Shown: positions 34,415-44,018 of the stretch, piece by piece
How positions within the stretch are numbered: the stretch's first letter is position 1
How the letters are laid out: each line of letters opens with the position of its first letter
Program-made: the position numbers and the translations under genes
The notes under the pieces: generated by a model
What the model was told of the DNA's origin: nothing
Seen by the model: only the letters and a program-made list of their open reading frames with translations
The model's database searches: none
From: Segatella copri
GTDB lineage: Bacteria > Bacteroidota > Bacteroidia > Bacteroidales > Bacteroidaceae
DNA length: 64,000 nt
Assembly (NCBI RefSeq): GCF_019249795.2
Contig: NZ_CP156892.1
Span: 62,001 to 126,000, forward strand
Direction: 5' to 3'

Positions 34415-35227
34415 ATGGCAAAAAAAGTATTATTTATCAATCAGGAGATCGACCCATACGTAGCCGAGTCTCACATGTCAATCATGGGACGCGAACTGCC
34501 TCAGAAGATGCAGGAAGCAGGTTTTGAGATCCGCACCTTCATGCCTAAGTGGGGCACCATCAACGAGCGTCGCGGACAATTGCACGAGGTCATTCGCCTG
34601 TCTGGTATGAACCTTATCATAGATGATACAGACCATCCGCTGATCATCAAGGTTGCATCTATACCAACAACACGACAGCAGATTTATTTCATCGATAATG
34701 ACGACTATTTCAAGAGCCGCCAGATGGGCACCGATGAAAACGGAAAGGAATATGCCGACAACGGAGAAAGAGCTATCTTCTTTGCACGTGGCGTATTGGA
34801 AACCGTCAAGAAGCTCCGCTGGCAGCCTGATGTGATCGTCTGCCAGGGTTGGGCTAGCGCAGTAGTACCATTCTACGTAAAGACTGCCTACAGCGAAGAG
34901 CCTTCATTTGCAGAATCAAAGGTGATTACCGCTCTCTATACCAACGAACTTAAGGGTGAACTGGGTACCAACTTCAAACGTTGCGTTGCCTTCCGCGATG
35001 CCAAGTCTGAACTGCTCGACGGCTATCAGGACGACTTCGACTTCATTGAGCTCGGCAAACTCGCCATCGACTATAGCGACGGTGTGGTAGAAGGTGAAGA
35101 AGAAGCTAACCAGATTCTCGTTGATTATGCGAAGGAGAAGAACAAGCCTGTATTGGCTTATCCGGGAGAAGATATCCAGGAGCCATACGCAGACTTCATC
35201 AACAAGGTTTGTCCTGACGCAGAATAA
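34415..35227 (+). CDS. Short glycogen/starch-synthase-like protein (N-terminal GT5-type domain only)
   Basis: The 270-residue protein matches only the N-terminal Rossmann half of GT5 glycogen synthases (MAKKVLFINQEIDPYVAESH, then DVIVCQGWASAVVPFYVK corresponding to the DxIHxHDW region). The usual KxGGLGDV ADP-glucose motif after the first strand reads AESHMSIMGRELP instead, and the C-terminal catalytic GT-B half is missing. I recall this short form next to panC and DUF4270 genes in other Bacteroidales, so it looks conserved and not a recent truncation. Enzymatic glycogen synthesis by itself is doubtful. Confidence 0.75.
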   Translation: MAKKVLFINQEIDPYVAESHMSIMGRELPQKMQEAGFEIRTFMPKWGTINERRGQLHEVIRLSGMNLIIDDTDHPLIIKVASIPTTRQQIYFIDNDDYFKSRQMGTDENGKEYADNGERAIFFARGVLETVKKLRWQPDVIVCQGWASAVVPFYVKTAYSEEPSFAESKVITALYTNELKGELGTNFKRCVAFRDAKSELLDGYQDDFDFIELGKLAIDYSDGVVEGEEEANQILVDYAKEKNKPVLAYPGEDIQEPYADFINKVCPDAE

Positions 35228-35262
35228 AATTCCGACAACAGAGACACATACATACAAGGATA

Positions 35263-36750
35263 ATGAAAATTTTAAGACTCTTAACAGTATTAGTAATAGC
35301 AGCGCTTACTTTCGCTGCATGTGATGATACCACCGAGGGAATCGGTGGTAGCATCACTAATAAGATAGACAACATTAACATTTCTGACTCAGCGTTCAAT
35401 GTTACCACAAAGTCTATAGTAGCAGGTGCCGTATTGAGCCGCAACAACACGGGACTCATCGGAAAGATGAAAGACCCGGAAACCGGCAACTATGTAAAGG
35501 GCGACTACATGACCCAGTTGAGCGTATTGCCTACTTTCTCTGTAGATACACTCGATTACATCAAGCAGGCAAACAAGGGTTCTATCGAAGCAGACTCATG
35601 CTACCTTCTGGTTTCATACAACGCCAGCTATGGTGATACTATCGCCCCAATGAAGGTGACAGCCTATGAGATGACAAAGCCGATGGCAGAAGATAAGGAG
35701 TATTACTCTGATTATAATGCCTTCAAGGAAGGCTGGGTAAGCGAAAACAACCCGCATTGGAGCAGTAATTACAACTTGAGCAATACATCAGATGTCAAGA
35801 ACTTCAAGATTTACTTGAATAAGAAGTATGAGAAAGATGGTAAGACATACAAGAACTATGGTTCTTACATCATGCAAACATACGCAGAACATCCAGAGTA
35901 CTTCAAGACCAACTACAAGTTCCTGCACAACGTCTGCCCTGGCTTCTATATCAAGAATGTAGGCGGTACGGGTAACATGGCTAAGATCTGGAATACAGAG
36001 CTTATCTTCTACTGGACCCGCCACAAGACCATCAAGGCAAAGGACGGCGTTACAGACAGTACAGCTGTAAGCATCGGATACAACCGTTTCGATGGTACAG
36101 AAGAGGTATTGCAGCTCAACAAGATTGAGAACGATACCGAGAACTTGAAGAAGTTGGCAAGTAAGGATCAGGAGAAATGTACTTATCTCAAGTCACCGGC
36201 AGGTATCTTCACCGAGGTTACCCTCCCTATCGAAGATATCATGAAGGGACATGAGAAGGATACGCTCAACACAGCTACCATCTCTTTCCCACGACTCAAC
36301 AATGAAAACGAAGACAACCCATACAACTTTGCTACACCAAGCACCATCCTGATGGTACAGAAAGACAGTTTGCAGTCGTTCTTCGAAAAGAGCAAGTTGG
36401 CTGATAGCCGTACTTCTTATACAGCAAGCTATAGCAGTACAGGCACCTACAAGAATGCCTATACATTCCAGAATATTGCCAATCTGGTTTCTGCCATGTA
36501 TAAGAACAAGGGCAAGGGGGAAAACTGGAATAAAGTAGTACTGGTTCCTGTAAACGTCATCACAACCACACAGGGCTATACTACCGTCATCTCCAAGATT
36601 AATCACGATATGTCACTCGCTTCTACCCGACTCATCGTGGGGACGGATGATCCTGACAAGGATTATACCACAGACAAGGTGACTGGTAAGAAGGTGGCAT
36701 CTGGTCCGATCCGAATCAAGGTGATTTACAGTAAGTTTAAAGAAGAATAA
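35263..36750 (+). CDS. DUF4270 family lipoprotein
   Basis: The 495-residue protein has a lipoprotein signal (LTFAAC, then DDTTEGIGGSI). The family-typical opening places an Asp-rich DDTT after the lipid Cys, followed by a long beta-rich body ending GPIRIKVIYSKFKEE. DUF4270 proteins are Bacteroidota outer-membrane or surface lipoproteins of unknown function. It follows the glycogen-synthase-like gene by 35 nt, and that pairing recurs, as I recall, in related genomes. Confidence 0.82.
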   Translation: MKILRLLTVLVIAALTFAACDDTTEGIGGSITNKIDNINISDSAFNVTTKSIVAGAVLSRNNTGLIGKMKDPETGNYVKGDYMTQLSVLPTFSVDTLDYIKQANKGSIEADSCYLLVSYNASYGDTIAPMKVTAYEMTKPMAEDKEYYSDYNAFKEGWVSENNPHWSSNYNLSNTSDVKNFKIYLNKKYEKDGKTYKNYGSYIMQTYAEHPEYFKTNYKFLHNVCPGFYIKNVGGTGNMAKIWNTELIFYWTRHKTIKAKDGVTDSTAVSIGYNRFDGTEEVLQLNKIENDTENLKKLASKDQEKCTYLKSPAGIFTEVTLPIEDIMKGHEKDTLNTATISFPRLNNENEDNPYNFATPSTILMVQKDSLQSFFEKSKLADSRTSYTASYSSTGTYKNAYTFQNIANLVSAMYKNKGKGENWNKVVLVPVNVITTTQGYTTVISKINHDMSLASTRLIVGTDDPDKDYTTDKVTGKKVASGPIRIKVIYSKFKEE

Positions 36751-36785
36751 GCATTCATAACGCAAAGTAAAAAAGGAAACGAAAC

Positions 36786-36932
36786 ATGGCAGATAATTTT
36801 TTGGAGCGTCATCGCGAAGAATACGAAATACGCAAGGCTGCATGGCTCAAGAAGAAGAAACTATTCATGAAGTCAGCCAAGAAACAGAAGCCCCAGACAC
36901 AGATGCCACGTCCTGAAGACGAAGCGTTATAA
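36786..36932 (+). CDS. Very small basic protein downstream of DUF4270
   Basis: 48 residues, starting MADNFLERHREEYEIRKAAW and continuing with a lysine-rich stretch LKKKKLFMKSAKKQK. It lies 35 nt after the DUF4270 stop and before the terminator at 36961, so it is within the transcript. Similar short basic proteins (x-N-x-L-E-x-x-x-x-x-Y-E-x-R-K-A-A-W) occur in Bacteroidota from memory; function is unknown. Confidence 0.65.
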   Translation: MADNFLERHREEYEIRKAAWLKKKKLFMKSAKKQKPQTQMPRPEDEAL

Positions 36933-36960
36933 ACACGAAAATATTCAGAATCCTGAGAAA

Positions 36961-37008
36961 GAGGGTGTATCATAAAACATTTGATTGTTTATGATACACC
37001 CTCTTAAC
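36961..37008 (+). terminator. Terminator of the GT5-like/DUF4270 transcript
   Basis: GAGGGTGTATCATAAA pairs with TTTATGATACACCCTC (36961-37003), followed by a short T-containing tail. It is also usable from the opposite strand. Confidence 0.8.
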
Positions 37009-37106
37009 TTTGCCGGTTAATCCTTAAAAACCGCCGCATAAGTACAATAAAAGCCATTTAATACAAAATAAGACAAAATTAATTTGGAGTTTACCCATTT
37101 TTTTTA

Positions 37107-37114
37107 TATCTTTG
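37107..37114 (+). promoter_or_regulatory. TAnnTTTG -7 box of a candidate ncRNA
   Basis: TATCTTTG followed by CATTG lies in a gene-free stretch. No protein gene follows on this strand for more than 4 kb. Confidence 0.6.
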
Positions 37115-37231
37115 CATTGTAAATTAAAAGTATTAAATATTAAACAGACAAAAAGCAATAAAATAAAAATAATCAAGATATTAGTAGAGATACTGATTTA
37201 TGGGTTTAACTTTTCTAAGAACTTGCATTTA

Positions 37232-37267
37232 AGGATACAAGATATTTGCAGGATACAAGTTACTTGC
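37232..37267 (+). repeat. 18-nt tandem duplication inside the candidate ncRNA
   Basis: AGGATACAAGATATTTGC is followed directly by AGGATACAAGTTACTTGC; 16 of 18 positions agree. Confidence 0.8.
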
Positions 37268-37377
37268 AATATATGAGATACTTGGTTTATGTTTATAGAT
37301 AATGGAGAAATTACTCTCATAAAGAATTCGTTTTTAAGTTTAAACAAAAATGCTAAAGTTAGATGTTAGTAATATAA

Positions 37378-37418
37378 GTCCCCGTAGTAACCGTGAGGCT
37401 ACTGCGGGGACGCTTTTT
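37378..37418 (+). terminator. Terminator of the candidate ncRNA
   Basis: GTCCCCGTAGTA (37378-37389) pairs with TACTGCGGGGAC (37400-37411, one G-U), then GC and five Ts. Confidence 0.8.
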
Positions 37419-37438
37419 CAATTTATAGTATATAGAAA

Positions 37439-37471
37439 CAAAAAGGGCAAGACCAGAGATGACCTTGCCCA
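37439..37471 (-). terminator. Terminator of the pcrA/uvrD transcript
   Basis: GGGCAAG (37445-37451) pairs with CTTGCCC (37464-37470). On the minus strand it is followed by TTTTTG, about 100 nt past the helicase stop. Confidence 0.65.
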
Positions 37472-37572
37472 ATCTATTTTTATAACTCTTTATCTATATT
37501 ATAAGATTCTACCTGTAAGAGAGAACTTCAAAACAGGATAAACCTTTAAATATAAACATCAGACTACAGAAC

Positions 37573-40095
37573 TTAATCTACTACCGTAAACTTGGCATAT
37601 TTCAGCAGAAGCTGTTTGGTGCCAGAATGAACGAACTCCACCGTAGCCTTCGTATTCTCACCAGTACCTTCAATCTTCAACACCGTTCCCCGTCCAAAAC
37701 GCTGATGTTCAATCTTCATTCCCTCCTGCAAACCACAAGAAGAACTGCCAACAGATGAAGCTGCAGAAGAAGAAACTGATGCTGCAGAAGATCCTGTACT
37801 GCGAGAAGCAGGATGAGAAGAATGCGTCTCCATGTAACGTTTAGCTGCATTCAGCGCTCTAACAGACTTGAAATTACCTTCAGAGAGAGATGAGCGTCCG
37901 GAAACAGACGAGCGTCCGGAAGTATGTGAAGTCTCCGGTTCATCATCAAAGAGAGAAGGCTTAGGATCTGCTACAAACTGCGATGCTACCGGTTTGGAAT
38001 TCTGATACCTGCTACTGTATCTAGGCTGCTCAGCATCCTCCCACGGTATGCGAGAACGTTGCGCTCTCGCCCACTCCGGCTGGTCAGACATCGAATCAGC
38101 TCTGGAGCCAAACAAGCTTCCACCAGCCTCATCCAGGCTATCAATCAACTTGCCGTCAATCTCATCGATAAACCGACTCGGATTATCAAACTCCATCTTG
38201 CCATATCGCCAGCGGTTCTTGGCGTTCGTCAGGATACAATGTTTCTCAGCTCGAGTAATGGCAACGTAAAGCAATCTCCGTTCCTCCTCCAGTTCTCTGA
38301 GCGAAGCAGCAGAAAGCGGACTTGGGAAGATATTCTCTTCCAAACCAACCACGAATACCGTAGGAAACTCCAGACCCTTGGCAGCATGAACCGTCATCAG
38401 AGAAACACGAGGTTCATCCTTATCACCATCGCTGTCAGCATCGGTAAGCAGAGCCACATCCTGCAGATAATCCTGCAGGAAGAGTTCATCAAACCTACCC
38501 TCTTCACGGCGTTCCTCCACAAAAGCCGACATACCGCTCAAGAATTCCTCCAGGTTCTCCTGACGTGCCAGATCATCGGCATCCTTGCCCGACATGATAT
38601 CCTGACTGATGCCACTCTCCTTGATAATGGCATCACCCAATTCATAGACATCCGTAGTTTGAGCCCGTTCGATAAACGAAGAAATTAGCAATCTGAAAGT
38701 TTCCAGCTTGTTCATCGTACCCTTGGTAACCGCCAGTCCATACCGCTCTGGGGCACCGATTACCTCCCAGAAACTCACCTGGTTCTGATGGGCACAGTCA
38801 GCAATCTTCAGCACCGTAGTAGCCCCTATTCCTCGTGCCGGATAGTTGATGATACGCTTGATAGCCTCTTCATCATCCGGATTCGCCACCAGACGGAAAT
38901 AAGCAATAATATCCTTAATTTCCTTGCGCTGGTAGAAACTCAGTCCGCCATAAATGCGATAAGGAATCCCCTGCTTTCTGAACTCCTCCTCGAAGCTGCG
39001 GCTCTGGGCATTGGTGCGGTAGAGAATGGCAAAATCACTATACTGGCAGCCATCCTCGCGCCGGATACGCTTCACGTCCTTCGCTACAATCGCCGCCTCT
39101 TCCTTGTCGCTGTAAGCAGGCTTATACTGAATCTTCTCGCCCTTCGCATTCTCGCTGAACACATCCTTAGGAATCTGGTTGCGGTTATGCTTGATCAGAC
39201 TGTTAGCCGCCTCAACGATGGTCTGAGTAGAGCGGTAGTTCTGTTCCAGCTTGAAGAGACGCGTGCCCTGAAACTGGCGCTGATAGTTGAGAATATTATC
39301 GATATTGGCACCACGGAAACTATAGATACTCTGCGAGTCATCACCCACGGCACAAACACGCTGCTTCTCCTGACAGAGTTGCATGACGATAGACATCTGA
39401 ACGTGATTGGTATCCTGATACTCATCCACCAGGACATAATCGAAGCGGGCGGCATATTTGTGGCGAATATCCTCATGCTCCCTGAAGAGCTGATAGGTAA
39501 GCGTCAGCAAATCATCGAAATCCATGGCATTAGCCTGCTTGCAGCGCTGCACGTAAGCCACGAAAATCTTACCAACCTCAGGCATCTGCGCACGCTTGTT
39601 CTGCTCGAAGATAGCCGCATCGCTCTCATAAGCCGCAGCACTCATCAGGTTGTTCTTCGCCATCGAAATCTTGGCATGAACGGCAGCAGGCTTATACTTC
39701 TTATCATCCAGCCCCATCTCCTTCACTATCGCCTTGATCAGCGAGCGCGAATCACTTTCGTCATAAATGGTAAAGTTGTTGTTGAAGCCGATATGCTCAG
39801 CCTCCGCTCTCAGGATTCGGGAGAAGATGCTGTGGAAAGTACCCATATAGAGATGCTGTGCGAGATCATTTCCCACCAGTTTTCCGATACGTTCCTTCAT
39901 CTCCCTTGCTGCCTTGTTAGTAAAGGTGAGCGCCATGATGCTCCAGGGTTTCATGCCCTGGCTCAGGAGATAAGCTATCTTATAAGTAAGCACACGCGTT
40001 TTACCCGAACCTGCACCGGCTATCACCAGCGAAGGTCCGTCAATATATTCTACCGCAGCACGCTGCGCTTCGTTCAAGTCTTTCAGTAAATCCAT
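37573..40095 (-). CDS. pcrA: UvrD/PcrA-family ATP-dependent DNA helicase
   Basis: The 840-residue SF1A helicase has the Q-motif LNEAQRAAVEY, Walker A AGAGSGKT (about 27-34), VLVDEYQDTN, GDDSQSIYSFRGA, LEQNYRST, VSLMTVHAAKGLEFPTVFVV and YVAITRAEK. After the motor there is a Ser-rich low-complexity region (about 700-790) and a small C-terminal domain (GMKIEHQRFGRGTVLKIEG) that in PcrA contacts RNA polymerase. It acts in repair, removal of recombinase filaments and transcription-coupled repair. UvrD and PcrA cannot be separated firmly by sequence. Confidence 0.95.
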   Translation of the reverse strand: MDLLKDLNEAQRAAVEYIDGPSLVIAGAGSGKTRVLTYKIAYLLSQGMKPWSIMALTFTNKAAREMKERIGKLVGNDLAQHLYMGTFHSIFSRILRAEAEHIGFNNNFTIYDESDSRSLIKAIVKEMGLDDKKYKPAAVHAKISMAKNNLMSAAAYESDAAIFEQNKRAQMPEVGKIFVAYVQRCKQANAMDFDDLLTLTYQLFREHEDIRHKYAARFDYVLVDEYQDTNHVQMSIVMQLCQEKQRVCAVGDDSQSIYSFRGANIDNILNYQRQFQGTRLFKLEQNYRSTQTIVEAANSLIKHNRNQIPKDVFSENAKGEKIQYKPAYSDKEEAAIVAKDVKRIRREDGCQYSDFAILYRTNAQSRSFEEEFRKQGIPYRIYGGLSFYQRKEIKDIIAYFRLVANPDDEEAIKRIINYPARGIGATTVLKIADCAHQNQVSFWEVIGAPERYGLAVTKGTMNKLETFRLLISSFIERAQTTDVYELGDAIIKESGISQDIMSGKDADDLARQENLEEFLSGMSAFVEERREEGRFDELFLQDYLQDVALLTDADSDGDKDEPRVSLMTVHAAKGLEFPTVFVVGLEENIFPSPLSAASLRELEEERRLLYVAITRAEKHCILTNAKNRWRYGKMEFDNPSRFIDEIDGKLIDSLDEAGGSLFGSRADSMSDQPEWARAQRSRIPWEDAEQPRYSSRYQNSKPVASQFVADPKPSLFDDEPETSHTSGRSSVSGRSSLSEGNFKSVRALNAAKRYMETHSSHPASRSTGSSAASVSSSAASSVGSSSCGLQEGMKIEHQRFGRGTVLKIEGTGENTKATVEFVHSGTKQLLLKYAKFTVVD

Positions 40096-40163
40096 GAATC
40101 AATATTTGAGGCAAAAAACTATTTTAAGGTCACCCCTATCAACTATAAACTATAAACTAAGTA

Positions 40164-40898
40164 TTACTTCCCCCTATATCCTCCCACAGCCGTGCCTGGG
40201 TCGAAATCTTCGCCCTCACGAGGGAAGGTAGGGATAAATCTCATCTGATGTTCTATCTGTCGCTGGCGCTTCTTCATATAAGCGCTAGGATGCAGCGAAC
40301 TGAATTTGCGCGGATTAGGAAGTGTAGCTGCTATCAGCGCACACTCGCCACGAAACAGATCTTTCGCTTTCTTGTCGAAATGATATTCTGCAACCGCATC
40401 CACACCATAGATACCCGGTCCCATCTCAATGCTGTTGAGATAAACCTCCATGATGCGCTGCTTGCTCCACATCATTTCGATGAGGAAGGTAAAGTAGACT
40501 TCAAATCCCTTGCGGGTCCATGAACGGCCAGGCCACAGGAAGACATTCTTAGCAGTCTGCTGACTGATGGTACTGGCTCCATGCACCTTTCCACCACGTG
40601 CATTATTCTTCGCCGCACTCTCGATGGCATTGAAGTCGAAACCGTGATGCTTCAGGAATCTCGCATCTTCGCTCGCCATTACCGCCACTGGCATGTGAGG
40701 CGAAATCTTATCCATCGAAACCCAATGATGATGCAGGGTAATACTCTCTCCATCAGCTACTTGCTGGAAGCATCGGATAAACATCAGAGGAGTGACATAT
40801 ACAGGAATGAACCTATATGCCACTACAGCAAGAATGGTGGTACTGAAAAACAGCACCACCACCCATTTTACTATATTCTTGATTTTCTTCAAAATCAT
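40164..40898 (-). CDS. mtgA: Monofunctional biosynthetic peptidoglycan transglycosylase
   Basis: The 244-residue protein has one N-terminal membrane anchor ([20 protein letters not shown], about 12-31) and the GT51 motifs [14 protein letters not shown] (catalytic Glu), [36 protein letters not shown] and [11 protein letters not shown]. No transpeptidase domain follows. It polymerises lipid II into glycan strands in the periplasm. It lies between the helicase and the OmpA-like gene on the same strand. Confidence 0.95.
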   Translation of the reverse strand: MILKKIKNIVKWVVVLFFSTTILAVVAYRFIPVYVTPLMFIRCFQQVADGESITLHHHWVSMDKISPHMPVAVMASEDARFLKHHGFDFNAIESAAKNNARGGKVHGASTISQQTAKNVFLWPGRSWTRKGFEVYFTFLIEMMWSKQRIMEVYLNSIEMGPGIYGVDAVAEYHFDKKAKDLFRGECALIAATLPNPRKFSSLHPSAYMKKRQRQIEHQMRFIPTFPREGEDFDPGTAVGGYRGK

Positions 40899-40934
40899 CT
40901 ATTTAGTTTTTCCCTTCCGGGAGCATGAAACTTA

Positions 40935-41624
40935 TTACTTCAATGTACCGTTGTTGGCTGCGTTAACCATAGCCTGGCTAGCATACATGTAAACCTCTAC
41001 ACGACGGTTCTGGGCGCAAGCAGCAGTAGTATTAACAACAGGGTTAGCAGAACCAAAACCCTGAACATTCTTTACCTGACGGCTGGTAACACCGCAAGAA
41101 GCGAGATAGTTGTAAACTGCCTCAGCACGCTTCTGGCTCAATGGCAAGTTGATACCATCATTACCTGTAGCATCGGTATAACCCTGGATAGAAACCTCGC
41201 AGTCGGTATTGTTCTTCAATACACCGGCAAACTGAGCCAAATCAGTCTTTGCGCTGCTGCTGAGAGTAGAACCGTTAGTTGGGAAGAGGATACCAGAAGC
41301 AAATGTTACCTTAACGGCAGACAAGCCATTGGCATCTGTTACAGTCTCAACCTGTGCATTCTTCACCCGTTCAGCCTCAGCCTTTACCTTATCCATGTGC
41401 TTTCCGATGAGGTTACCAGCACCGCCACCAACAGCTGCACCAATAGCTGCACCAACGAGAGCACCAGTACCACGATGGCTATTATTGAGCAAACCACCAA
41501 CGAGAGCACCCAGAGCTGCACCAGAACCGGCACCTACTGCTGTACCTGTCTTCTGATTGGTTCCACAACTTGAGAAAAGCAAGCACAAAGAGAGGCCTGC
41601 AACTGCAAAATTAGTCTTTTTCAT
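40935..41624 (-). CDS. OmpA-family lipoprotein with glycine-zipper segment
   Basis: The start at 41624 is supported by an AGGAG ribosome-binding site and gives MKKTNFAVAGLSLCLLFSSC with a lipobox; an upstream extension of 60 codons crosses the promoter. Residues about 28-70 are a glycine-zipper region (GSGAALGALVGG, GAAIGAAVGGGAG). Residues about 105-220 form the OmpA C-terminal peptidoglycan-binding domain (SIQGYTDATGN, LSQKRAEAVYNYL, NRRVEVYMY). It probably tethers the outer membrane to the cell wall. Confidence 0.92.
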   Translation of the reverse strand: MKKTNFAVAGLSLCLLFSSCGTNQKTGTAVGAGSGAALGALVGGLLNNSHRGTGALVGAAIGAAVGGGAGNLIGKHMDKVKAEAERVKNAQVETVTDANGLSAVKVTFASGILFPTNGSTLSSSAKTDLAQFAGVLKNNTDCEVSIQGYTDATGNDGINLPLSQKRAEAVYNYLASCGVTSRQVKNVQGFGSANPVVNTTAACAQNRRVEVYMYASQAMVNAANNGTLK

Positions 41625-41657
41625 TTTAAAATCTCCTATATTTATGTTATTTAATTG

Positions 41658-41665
41658 CAAAGATA
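41658..41665 (-). promoter_or_regulatory. TAnnTTTG -7 box for the OmpA-like gene
   Basis: The minus-strand TATCTTTG is followed by CAATT, 34 nt before the start at 41624. Confidence 0.7.
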
Positions 41666-41708
41666 ACTCTTTTTTCTCCATAATGGAGAGTTTTCTAATA
41701 TTTTTTTG

Positions 41709-41716
41709 TATTTTTG
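41709..41716 (+). promoter_or_regulatory. TAnnTTTG -7 box for proS
   Basis: TATTTTTG followed by CATGC. The leader is about 190 nt to proS; nothing else is recognised in it. Confidence 0.55.
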
Positions 41717-41910
41717 CATGCAAATTTAAGGGTATTTGTCGAAATAGAGCTAGGAAATCACCTATTTGGGGGTGGAAAATCCCTAAAAGTAGGATTTCAG
41801 ACACCTGCAGACAGATAAACTGCCGGCAGCAGATGATGCAGGTTCAAGCTTATACCTTAATATATATATAACAGAAGAAATAAAAAACAAAATAAATAGA
41901 ATAAAGCAAT

Positions 41911-43392
41911 ATGGCTAAAGAACTCAAGAATTTAACCAAGCGCGCTGACAACTACAGTCAGTGGTACAATGATTTGGTAGTAAAGGCTGATCTCGCTGAG
42001 TTGTCACCAGTTCGTGGTTGTATGATTATCAAACCATACGGTTACGCTATCTGGGAGAAGATGCAGCAACAGCTCGACAAGATGTTTAAGCAGACAGGTG
42101 TACAGAACGCATACTTCCCTCTCCTCATCCCGAAGAGTTTCTTCTCTCGTGAGGCTGAGCACGTGGCAGGTTTCGCCAAGGAGTGTGCCGTAGTTACCCA
42201 CTACCGCCTCCGTTCTACAGAGGATGGCAAAGAGGTTGAGGTTGATCCTAACGCAAAGCTCGATGAGGAGCTCATCATCCGTCCTACTTCTGAGACCATC
42301 ATCTGGAACACCTATAAGAACTGGATCCATTCATGGCGTGATCTCCCTATCCTCTGCAACCAGTGGTGTAACGTAATGCGTTGGGAGATGCGTACCCGTC
42401 CGTTCCTCCGTACTTCTGAGTTCCTCTGGCAGGAGGGTCATACCGCTCATGCCACTAAGGAAGAGGCTGAGGCAAAGGCTCAGGAGATGCTCAAGGTTTA
42501 CGCTGAGTTTGCTGAAAACTACATGGGTGTTCCTGTATTGCAGGGTGTGAAGAGTGAGACTGAACGTTTCGCAGGTGCTCTCAACACCTATACCATCGAG
42601 GCAATGATGCAGGATGGCAAGGCTCTCCAGAGTGGTACTTCTCACTTCCTGGGTCAGAACTTCGCCAAGAGTTTCGATGTTACCTACTTGAACAAGGAGA
42701 ACAAGCCTGAGTACGTATGGGCTACTTCATGGGGTGTTTCTACCCGACTGATGGGTGCCCTCATCATGGTTCACAGCGATGATAACGGTCTCGTATTGCC
42801 TCCAAAGCTGGCTCCTATCCAGGTGGTTATCGTTCCTATCAACAAGGGCGACGAGCAGTTGGCTCAGATTACTGCTAAGTTGCAGCCTGTCATCGACCAG
42901 CTCCGCGAGTTGGGCATCACCGTGAAGTATGATGACAACCCTGCCAAGCGTCCTGGCTTTAAGTTCGCTGACTATGAGTTGAAGGGTGTTCCTGTTCGTC
43001 TGGCTATGGGTGGCCGTGACTTGGAGAACAACACCATCGAGATTATGCGCCGTGATACCTTGGAGAAGGAGAACGTAAGCTTCGACGGTATCGTTGAGCG
43101 CGTAAAGAATATGCTGGAAGACATCCAGAAGAATATCTTCGAGAAGGCTCGTGCTTACCGTGATGCTCACGTTTATGAGTGCGACAACTACGAGGAGTTC
43201 AAGAAGCGTGTGAAGGACGGTGGTTTCTTCCTCTGCCATTGGGACGGTACAGCCGAGACCGAGGCTAAGATTAAGGAAGAGACTCAGGCTACCATCCGCT
43301 GCGTGCCTTTCGCTTACGAGCAGACTCCAGGTGTAGATATGGTAAGCGGCAAGCCAGCTGTAGCCCGTGTCATCATCGCAAGAAGCTATTAA
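41911..43392 (+). CDS. proS: Proline--tRNA ligase (short, archaeal/eukaryote-like type)
   Basis: The 493-residue protein lacks the editing insertion of the long bacterial type. Class II motifs are visible: motif 1 near [18 protein letters not shown], motif 2 [20 protein letters not shown], and motif 3 [14 protein letters not shown]. An anticodon-binding domain ([13 protein letters not shown]) and the C-terminal domain ending in ARVIIARSY follow. It attaches proline to tRNA-Pro. It has its own promoter. A weak hairpin (43400-43426) without a T-run follows. Confidence 0.97.
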   Translation: MAKELKNLTKRADNYSQWYNDLVVKADLAELSPVRGCMIIKPYGYAIWEKMQQQLDKMFKQTGVQNAYFPLLIPKSFFSREAEHVAGFAKECAVVTHYRLRSTEDGKEVEVDPNAKLDEELIIRPTSETIIWNTYKNWIHSWRDLPILCNQWCNVMRWEMRTRPFLRTSEFLWQEGHTAHATKEEAEAKAQEMLKVYAEFAENYMGVPVLQGVKSETERFAGALNTYTIEAMMQDGKALQSGTSHFLGQNFAKSFDVTYLNKENKPEYVWATSWGVSTRLMGALIMVHSDDNGLVLPPKLAPIQVVIVPINKGDEQLAQITAKLQPVIDQLRELGITVKYDDNPAKRPGFKFADYELKGVPVRLAMGGRDLENNTIEIMRRDTLEKENVSFDGIVERVKNMLEDIQKNIFEKARAYRDAHVYECDNYEEFKKRVKDGGFFLCHWDGTAETEAKIKEETQATIRCVPFAYEQTPGVDMVSGKPAVARVIIARSY

Positions 43393-43439
43393 TCATCCCT
43401 GGTGTCGGGAGTTCATCCTGACACCATAATATATTTAAT

Positions 43440-43862
43440 ATGAGGCAGTTGATACTATACATCCTTTTTCTGGTATCCATGGTCTTCTCAGGCTATGGAG
43501 AGGTATCTGCTGCCCCTATTTCTTTTACTCCCGAGGATTCTTATACCGAAGATGCAAGCCATAAGAAAGATGGTTTGGCGAAGGTTGAGTATGACAAGAA
43601 CCAGCCTGAGGCACAGCTTGAAAACGCCTCACAGCTTGCTTACCGCATCTGTAGCAGCCGTCCGCAGCGCTTATTGCCAAGTGGCAACATGCACAACAGT
43701 CAGACTGCCAGTAGATTGCTTACAAATAGAATCCGTTATTTATCATCCCTTTTATCAGCTATAGAAGGTGGCATGGAGCCTTTCCGACAGGAAACTGCCC
43801 CAATCCACTTTGATGTCGCCTGCAAGTATTATGTCATTTGCCTGCGACGTCTGCTCTGTTAG
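43440..43862 (+). CDS. Small secreted hypothetical protein
   Basis: 140 residues with an N-terminal signal peptide (MRQLILYILFLVSMVFSGYG, cleavage near VSAA). After a charged linker comes ASQLAYRICSSRPQRLLPSG, then DVACKYYVICLRRLL. The segment RICSSRPQRLLPS recalls small Prevotella proteins of unknown function. Four cysteines in the mature part could form disulfides. A hairpin (43899-43930) lies in the following gap without a T-run. Confidence 0.65.
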   Translation: MRQLILYILFLVSMVFSGYGEVSAAPISFTPEDSYTEDASHKKDGLAKVEYDKNQPEAQLENASQLAYRICSSRPQRLLPSGNMHNSQTASRLLTNRIRYLSSLLSAIEGGMEPFRQETAPIHFDVACKYYVICLRRLLC

Positions 43863-44018
43863 TGCTTATTCTTTTCTCTTTTTAAAATTTCATATAGGTT
43901 TATCGCATCTTTCCTAAGATTTGCGATAAGACTGGTTACACCCCTATTCAAAACAAAAAACAGTTCAATATATATTATTTTTCAAGAATTAAGAATAAGC
44001 AAATAACAGTATAAAATT

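Larger units (their letters stand above)
37121..37418 (+). ncRNA. Candidate non-coding RNA of about 300 nt
   Basis: The interval runs from a good promoter box (37107-37114) to a strong terminator (37378-37418). It contains no convincing coding frame, and the next genes are on the minus strand, so it cannot be a leader. It includes an 18-nt tandem repeat (37232-37249 and 37250-37267). The only frame at its end, from 37350, runs through the terminator. It is AT-rich and could be an intergenic sRNA. The rest, 37419-37572, holds only the pcrA terminator. Confidence 0.5.

Noticed and set aside
37350..37541. 63-codon open frame after the candidate ncRNA
   Set aside because: It runs straight through a strong terminator and a second hairpin, has no homology I recognise and no ribosome-binding site.
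38788..40089. 433-codon antisense frame inside the pcrA/uvrD gene
   Set aside because: It is an exact shadow of a well-supported helicase gene and has no recognisable motif.
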